Assembly (NCBI GenBank): GCA_024278345.1
Contig: JAJRTK010000517.1
Span: 1-9,738 of the forward strand
Length of the DNA: 9,738 nucleotides
Direction of reading: 5' to 3'
Origin: a bacterium
GTDB taxonomy: Bacteria > CSSED10-310 > JAJRTK01
In this document: positions 6,043 through 9,738 of the stretch, piece after piece
Numbering within the stretch: position 1 is the stretch's first letter
Layout: each line of letters starts with the position of its first letter
Notes under the pieces: generated by a model
What the model was told of the DNA's origin: nothing
The model's database searches: none
Seen by the model: the letters and a program-made list of their open reading frames with translations, nothing else
Program-made: the position numbers and the translations under genes

Positions 6043-7209
6043 TTATGCCAGGCAGCTAGCCTCCTGGCTCTGGTTGAAGGCGCTGAACCTGGCCAGCCAG
6101 GAGTTGAGTTCCCTGGCCCGTTCATCGGGTTCGCCATCGTGCTCTTCGTCTTGCCAGCCGATATAGATCTGCCCTCCCAGTTCTGATTGATCCAGGATCT
6201 CCCGGATGCGTAGGAGCGCTTCCACCGCCTGCGGTAGCCTGGCTCGCGGGTGGTGAGGGAAATGGCGGCGACCTACCTGGCTCCGGTAGTAGGGATGGAA
6301 GTTCAGGTCCAGGGCCAAACTCCATTTTTCGCTGACTTCCAGGGCGTAGCGGGCGGTTGCCACCGCTTCCCGGACAGCGGTTTTCGGAGTGGTGCCCGGC
6401 GGCTGGAAGAGGATGTTGACATCGAGTCCCAGGTTGCGTCCTCCGCTTTGGAGCATCGCCGCAGCCCGCTCGAATCCACGGCGGCTCATGGGCTTTTTCA
6501 GGATTTTTGTGCGGAGGTCGTCGTCCTGGGTTTCCAAGCCGAGGATGACTCGGCCTTTTTGGTTGGCGGGAAGATGCTCCAGAAGGCATTCCAGAGCTCC
6601 GTCCGTGACGTAAATTTCGCGGGAATCGATGGATACAGTTTGGCAAAGGGCGAGGGATGTGGCGAAATCCAGGAGTCGCCCCAATGTTTTGCGGGAGGTT
6701 TCGGCGGGGTTGAAGAGGGAGCCGGAGTTGTACAGGACCAGATGAGCCACCGTAGGCAAGATCCCGTGGTAAATCTTGCGCACCTCGTCTAGGCGGCGCT
6801 CGTTCATCTTTGGCGTAAACTGGATGCCTTCGCCGGCTCCGATATCGCAGTGGTAACAGGAGCGGCCGTAGAAGGGACAGCGACCGTCTCGGTTCTCGTT
6901 GCCGAAGACCAGCGCCAGCCGAACGCCGTAAGTATCGCGGGTGGGAAGAAACCGAACAAATCCCCGGGGAATAGCCGGATCGGGAGCTTCCCCTTCACCT
7001 GGGGAATGCTCTTTGGTAGACCCTTCGCTCCCTCTCTGTTGCGTTCCGCTCGCGTCGGCGGCAATCCGTCCGCCGCCCCTCGCCATTGTCGCCGCACTTG
7101 TCATCCACTGCCCGAGGGTCGGAGTGGGACCTGGGTCCGTGGCGCGAAATTTTGGGTCCGTGGCATGGAGGCGCTCGTTTTCGCGGTGGCTTTTTGCGTT
7201 ACGGGGCAT
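6043..7209 (-). CDS. Elp3/archaeosine-synthase-like radical SAM protein
   Basis: The 388-residue protein binds a [4Fe-4S] cluster through C111-x6-C118-x2-C121 (RCPFYGRSCYHCDIGAGEG) and should cleave SAM to a 5'-deoxyadenosyl radical. Further landmarks are LVLYNSGSLFNPAE (157-170), VSIDSREIYVTD (192-203), VILGLETQDDDLRTKILKKP (221-240) and LDVNILFQPPG (262-272). These resemble the Elp3-type fold and especially the archaeosine-synthase-like (TIGR01210-type) group, enzymes acting on modified tRNA bases; the subgroup is inference. Start 7209 overlaps the carbamoyltransferase stop by 11 bp, suggesting translational coupling; no strong SD is seen. Residues 1-85 lack family homology and are low-complexity: residues ~38-63 are encoded by a REP-like repeat and residues ~15-27 by a 21-bp repeat (ATDP-ATDP). 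No good alternative start exists after the repeat. Confidence 0.82.
   Translation of the reverse strand: MPRNAKSHRENERLHATDPKFRATDPGPTPTLGQWMTSAATMARGGGRIAADASGTQQRGSEGSTKEHSPGEGEAPDPAIPRGFVRFLPTRDTYGVRLALVFGNENRDGRCPFYGRSCYHCDIGAGEGIQFTPKMNERRLDEVRKIYHGILPTVAHLVLYNSGSLFNPAETSRKTLGRLLDFATSLALCQTVSIDSREIYVTDGALECLLEHLPANQKGRVILGLETQDDDLRTKILKKPMSRRGFERAAAMLQSGGRNLGLDVNILFQPPGTTPKTAVREAVATARYALEVSEKWSLALDLNFHPYYRSQVGRRHFPHHPRARLPQAVEALLRIREILDQSELGGQIYIGWQDEEHDGEPDERARELNSWLARFSAFNQSQEASCLA
7022..7095 (-). repeat. REP-like element (zeta family), copy C, inside the radical SAM coding frame
   Basis: The minus-strand core CGGCGGACGGATTGCCGCCG (7056-7075) is identical to copy B. Similarity extends outwards on both sides (GGCGAGGGG before; GACGCGAGCGGAACGCAAC after, versus GACCCGACCGGAACTCAAC in copy B). 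It stays in frame within the radical SAM ORF and encodes GGGRIAADASG. Confidence 0.8.
7132..7164. repeat. Short 12-bp direct repeat, 21 bp apart
   Basis: TGGGTCCGTGGC occurs at 7132-7143 and again at 7153-7164. The 21-bp period is a multiple of three, so it encodes a repeated ATDP in the N-terminal extension of the radical SAM protein. This adds to the impression that the extension derives from intergenic DNA. Confidence 0.6.
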
Positions 7210-8908
7210 CGGGCTTTTTCTTGACCAGGGTGTGGCCCAGGACCAGGCAGTCGATGCCGGTCCGTAGAAATGTTTTGACGGCGTCGGCCGGGGTGCAGAC
7301 GATGGGTTCCCGGTCGTTGAACGACGTGTTGAGAAGGATCGGCACGCCGGTCAGACCGTAGAATTCGGAGAGCAACCGATGAAACCTCGGATTGGTCTTG
7401 GCCCGTACTGTCTGGACCCTGGCCGTACCATCCAGGTGAGTGACTGCCGGGATCTTCTTGGCCTGGCCTTCGAGGACTTTGTACGCCAGGAGCATGAAAT
7501 CCGAAGAGACCGAGTTGCCCGGGATCCGGAACCAGTCCCGTGCGTGCTCGGAAAGGACCGATGGAGCAAAGGGGCGAAACTCTTCCCGGTGCTTAATCTT
7601 CCGGTTGAGGATCTCCTTCATCCCCGGGTTTCGGGGGTCCGCCAGAAGGGAACGGTTGCCCAGCGCCCTTGGTCCCAGCTCCATTCGGCCCTGGAACCAC
7701 CCCACGATGGCGCCGCGGGCCAACAACTGCGCCGTCCGGACTTCGATTTCTGGACAGACCTCGAAGCGCAGGCCGTGGCGGATGAGGCATTGGTGGATTT
7801 CGGATTCCCCAAAGGCCGGCCCCAGATAGGGGTGCTCAAGAAACCAGTTCTTTGGCCTCCCAAGGATTTGCCGCCAGAGAAGAAGTGCCGCACCCATGGC
7901 CGTCCCCGCGTCATTGGCCGCCGGTTGTATGTAGATCCTGTGGAAGGGACTCTTTTCCTGGAGGACCGCGTTGGCCACGCAGTTCAGAGCGACGCCTCCG
8001 GCAAGGCAGAGGTTTCGGCTCCCGGTCCGCTGCCAGAGCCGCTCTGCAAGGCCCAGCAAGACTTCTTCCGTCAATTCCTGGAGAGAGGCGGCGATGTCGC
8101 CGTGCCTGGGGTCAAGCTCTGCGCCAGGTTGCCGCCGCGGCCCCAGGAGTGCCTCCAGGGCTCCATAATCCGGTGTACGGAAACGAACAATTTCTGGCGC
8201 CACAAAAAACAACCCGTCCTCCTCAAGACGAACAAATTGGCGGAACGCTCCTCGGAATTTTGCCGGTTTTCCCAGCGCAGCCAGTCCCATGACCTTGGCT
8301 GCGTCGTACTCCGTGAATCCCAAAAAGAGCGTGACCTTCTCCCACAAGAAGCCCAGAGAATCGGGATAGAGAAGCTCTTCCAGCTTACGGATGCGGTTTC
8401 CTTGGCCATGAAACAGACCTGTCGTGGCGATCTCGCCGATCCCGTCAGCCGTCAAAATGGCTGCTTCGTCGAACGGAGAGGGGAAGAAGGCGCTGGCGGC
8501 GTGACAAAGATGGTGGTCCAGCCAGTGGAAGCCTTTTTTCAGGGAGCGCCCAGCCAGCTTGTCCAGCAGCAGGGGAACTTGCCGCAGCTTTTCCTGAAAC
8601 AGCCGCTCTCCCGCCATGCTTCCCCAGTCTCCCTCGACGCCGCCGCCCGCGTCGATATTTTTCAGCCGGAGCGGAGGATTGAAGGAGTAGCCCACGGCCT
8701 CCACGTCGCAAAGCCGAGCGCCAGCCTCGCGGAGGGCCGCACTCAAAGACTTTTCTGGCAGGCTATCGGGATTGTCCACGCGGGCGGGCTTCCCGTGCTT
8801 GATGCGGCTGAAACGCTCCTCCTCCGCGGCGAAGCGGACGACCCCATCCTCCAAAAGACAGACCGCCGATTCGTGATAAGCCGAGTTCAGTCCCAAGATC
8901 AGGCCCAT
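7199..8908 (-). CDS. Carbamoyltransferase, NodU/CmcH/TobZ family
   Basis: The 569-residue protein has the full family length. Such enzymes make carbamoyl-adenylate from carbamoyl phosphate and ATP in a Kae1-like domain, then pass the carbamoyl group to a hydroxyl of a sugar, nodulation factor or antibiotic. Start MGLILGLNSAYHESAV has the conserved His12. LDHHLCHAASAFF holds the metal-binding HxxxH (H132, H136), and QPAANDAGTAMGAA holds the third ligand (D333). LAGGVALNCVAN (302-313), GRMELGPRALGNRSLLADPR (407-426), KIKHREEFRPFAPS (437-450) and LLNTSFNDREPIVCTP (525-540) are all present. Start 8908 is set by AGGAGG 8 nt upstream; an open frame extends to 9148 but only through a repeat. The stop overlaps the downstream radical SAM start by 11 bp, so the two form an operon. 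The acceptor substrate is unknown; no sugar or polyketide genes lie nearby. Confidence 0.93.
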   Translation of the reverse strand: MGLILGLNSAYHESAVCLLEDGVVRFAAEEERFSRIKHGKPARVDNPDSLPEKSLSAALREAGARLCDVEAVGYSFNPPLRLKNIDAGGGVEGDWGSMAGERLFQEKLRQVPLLLDKLAGRSLKKGFHWLDHHLCHAASAFFPSPFDEAAILTADGIGEIATTGLFHGQGNRIRKLEELLYPDSLGFLWEKVTLFLGFTEYDAAKVMGLAALGKPAKFRGAFRQFVRLEEDGLFFVAPEIVRFRTPDYGALEALLGPRRQPGAELDPRHGDIAASLQELTEEVLLGLAERLWQRTGSRNLCLAGGVALNCVANAVLQEKSPFHRIYIQPAANDAGTAMGAALLLWRQILGRPKNWFLEHPYLGPAFGESEIHQCLIRHGLRFEVCPEIEVRTAQLLARGAIVGWFQGRMELGPRALGNRSLLADPRNPGMKEILNRKIKHREEFRPFAPSVLSEHARDWFRIPGNSVSSDFMLLAYKVLEGQAKKIPAVTHLDGTARVQTVRAKTNPRFHRLLSEFYGLTGVPILLNTSFNDREPIVCTPADAVKTFLRTGIDCLVLGHTLVKKKPDAP

Positions 8909-9028
8909 GCCGCGCACCTCCTGCCACCTGACCGGAAACCGCCCACCAGCATGAAGGGTTCCTCGACCATCTTGAGGGTCCGGTGGTGAAGAGGCTCTCA
9001 GGGAAATAATCCCGATCCGGGGAGAATC

Positions 9029-9060
9029 ATGGGCGAGTGGCGGCGGACGGATTGCCGCAG
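9029..9060 (+). repeat. REP-like element (zeta family), copy D, truncated
   Basis: ATGGGCGAGTGG followed by the core CGGCGGACGGATTGCCGCAG (9041-9060) has one change in the last stem pairs relative to the perfect copies. The left flank matches copy A. The A-rich tail is absent, so the similarity stops right at the core, where it meets the remnant ORF at 9061-9217. Confidence 0.75.
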
Positions 9061-9217
9061 TGTCGTTTGGAGTGATAGGCTGAGTTTCCCCAAGCCTCCG
9101 GACCACGAACTTTTCGGCCTGCTCGCGCAGAGTGACCTCATTGGCCAAGAGAAGCCCCTGTCAGGGCGCAAGCGCCATTGCGGCTGCCATGACGAACGCT
9201 CCGGTGGTTTCTTTCAT
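9061..9217 (-). pseudogene. Broken start of a small, possibly exported protein
   Basis: ATG 9217 has a strong AGGAGG 6 nt upstream and opens MKETTGAFVMAAAMALAP, then an in-frame TGA (9161-9163). The same frame continues QGLLLANEVTLREQAEKFVV and RRLGETQP before running into REP-like copy D. Skipping the stop, this looks like a signal peptide followed by a helical mature start, loosely like periplasmic proteins such as FlgA; that resemblance is weak. A good SD with a dead frame suggests a real gene lost by a nonsense change and truncation at the repeat. Alternatively it is a tiny 18-residue leader ORF. Confidence 0.4.
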
Positions 9218-9316
9218 GCCCGTCCTCCTAAGTTTGCTCTTTGCCGCCATTTGATGGAATCCATGGGTCTCGTCCTTCGGTGGGTATGCACCTAAGCCGG
9301 GACACACGACAAAACC

Positions 9317-9348
9317 AGAAAAAGAGGCGCAGCGTACAAAAATGTGGG
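9317..9348 (-). repeat. Gamma repeat block, copy 3
   Basis: On the minus strand it reads CCCACATTTTTGTACGCTGC, then GCCTCTTTTTCT, a diverged version of the blocks at 5721-5748 and 9626-9656. As at 9626, it lies immediately left of a hairpin-array copy, so gamma plus array seems to be one composite unit of over 100 bp. Confidence 0.65.
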
Positions 9349-9354
9349 CTGGGA

Positions 9355-9440
9355 TCCCGTTGCCCTTCGTTGCAACGGGAAGATGAGCTAGCTCCCTGGT
9401 GGGTGCGGGGCAAAGCCCTGCCTGGGGACGGAGTCCCCAG
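9355..9440 (+). repeat. Hairpin-array repeat, copy 2 (diverged)
   Basis: Hairpins in order: a 9-bp stem TCCCGTTGC/GCAACGGGA with an 8-base loop (9355-9380), the palindrome GAGCTAGCTC (9385-9394), GCGGGGC-AAA-GCCCTGC (9405-9421, one G-U pair) and CTGGGGAC-GGA-GTCCCCAG (9422-9440). Joining sequence CTCCCTGGTGGGT matches CTCCCTGGCGTGGGT of copies 1 and 3. Compared with those copies, both stem strands have changed together while the GGA loop of the last hairpin is kept. Confidence 0.75.
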
Positions 9441-9504
9441 ACGACCGCCGAGCAGAGCGAGGCGCTGCCCGGACGATTGGCATTACCACAATCCATGAAG
9501 TGTC

Positions 9505-9525
9505 CCGCTTTACGTGGATACCCTC
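9505..9525 (+). repeat. Alpha repeat block, copy 2
   Basis: Core TTACGTGGATACCCTC, matching 6006-6026 at 19 of 21 positions on the same strand. Here it directly abuts the beta block, whereas in the centre of the window about 200 bp of other repeats separate them. Confidence 0.6.
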
Positions 9526-9527
9526 CT

Positions 9528-9571
9528 TCGGTGGTGTCTTTGGCAGCTCTCGCTGGCGCTCGGTCCCACCG
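9528..9571 (-). repeat. Beta repeat block, copy 2
   Basis: The minus strand reads GACCGAGCGCCAGCGAGAGC and then TGCCAAAGACACCACCGA, matching 5763-5800. The ends CGGTGG (9529-9534) and CCACCG (9566-9571) are complementary and can close a long stem-loop. Confidence 0.65.
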
Positions 9572-9599
9572 ATGGATGAGGCCGTCGAGGGCAACTGCG

Positions 9600-9623
9600 G
9601 GCCTCGGTCATGGTACCGGCCAC
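9600..9623 (-). repeat. 24-bp inverted repeat (delta block), right copy
   Basis: Exact reverse complement of 117-140 over 24 bases, adjacent to gamma copy 2. In the left part of the window delta follows the hairpin array at a distance of about 20 bp. Confidence 0.7.
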
Positions 9624-9625
9624 CC

Positions 9626-9656
9626 GAAAAAAGCGCGCAGCGCACAAAGATGTGGG
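9626..9656 (-). repeat. Gamma repeat block, copy 2
   Basis: The minus strand reads CCCACATCTTTGTGCGCTGC then GCGCTTTTTTC, closely matching 5721-5748. It lies directly beside the right-end hairpin array, repeating the gamma-array order at 9317-9440. Confidence 0.7.
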
Positions 9657-9660
9657 TCCA

Positions 9661-9738
9661 GGGAGCTGGCTCCCTGGCGTGGGTCTGGGAGCGGCGCTCC
9701 CAGCGGAGGTCCGGAGGCAGAGCCTCCGCCGGGTTCCA
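9661..9738. repeat. Hairpin-array repeat, copy 3 (right end of window)
   Basis: Matches 1-78 at 77 of 78 positions, including hairpins at 9661-9674, 9685-9703 and 9712-9728. The single difference (A9719 for G59) is in the GGA loop. The window stops inside the fourth hairpin. The interval therefore starts and ends in the same repeat, in the same orientation. Confidence 0.9.

Noticed and set aside
7379-8989. A 536-codon open frame on the + strand opposite the carbamoyltransferase
   Set aside because: It is antisense to a gene with all family motifs. Its translation shows no motif and it reflects the codon bias of the minus strand in GC-rich DNA.
8909-9148. An 80-residue N-terminal extension of the carbamoyltransferase from a TTG start
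   Set aside because: The family start MGLILGLNSAYHES at 8908 has an AGGAGG 8 nt upstream, and the extension runs through a REP-like repeat.
9161-9163. In-frame TGA as a possible selenocysteine codon
   Set aside because: It is followed by no recognisable selenocysteine-insertion hairpin, and the frame ends in a repeat; a nonsense mutation is simpler.
5668-9496. Recurring peptide HIFVRCA in several short frames
   Set aside because: It is the translation of the gamma repeat block in different places, not a protein family.
1-9738. CRISPR array, tRNA or rRNA genes
   Set aside because: No regularly spaced repeat-spacer pattern was seen; the repeats are palindromic and irregularly placed. No cloverleaf with a GGTTCGA-type arm or rRNA signature was noticed.

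Overview
The window is a piece of bacterial chromosome with high GC content (about 60% by eye). It has Shine-Dalgarno-led genes, a lipobox lipoprotein, a ClpX-type zinc finger and a group II intron relic. No rRNA, tRNA, CRISPR array, replication gene or taxonomic marker was found, so I do not name a taxon. Hanks-type Ser/Thr kinase debris, a DUF4384 lipoprotein and many structured intergenic repeats would suit a large-genome, repeat-rich environmental bacterium; that is inference.

Layout. 1-153: array of small hairpins plus other repeat blocks. 154-1134 (-): polyprenol/diacylglycerol-kinase-like membrane protein with an unusual helical N-terminal extension. 1297-2100 (+): Ser/Thr protein kinase pseudogene reduced to three fragments. 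2101-2392: no gene seen. 2404-2829 (+): small protein with a ClpX-type zinc finger but no AAA+ domain. 2850-3473 (-): class I SAM methyltransferase. 3593-4255 (+): stand-alone B3/B4 (PheT-like) domain protein. 4289-4825 (-): DUF4384-type lipoprotein. 4862-6042: gene-poor stretch holding a decayed group II intron (broken reverse transcriptase, well-preserved domain V) between two inverted copies of a REP-like element. 6043-7209 (-): Elp3/archaeosine-synthase-like radical SAM protein. 7199-8908 (-): NodU/CmcH-type carbamoyltransferase, overlapping the radical SAM gene by 11 bp. 8909-9738: a broken small gene and a dense mosaic of repeats.

How the genes work together. The only clear operon is carbamoyltransferase followed by radical SAM protein, an overlapping and probably translationally coupled pair that could act in one modification pathway of unknown substrate. 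The genes between 2404 and 4825 alternate in strand (+,-,+,-), so they are mostly independent transcription units; 3474-3592 is a divergent promoter region.

The most striking content is non-coding. At least six repeat families recur. One is a tandem array of short hairpins whose stems differ between copies while pairing is kept. Another is a REP-like element with an invariant hairpin core, present four times, once inside the N-terminal coding part of the radical SAM gene. The first and last 78 bases of the window are the same array with one difference, which lies in a hairpin loop.
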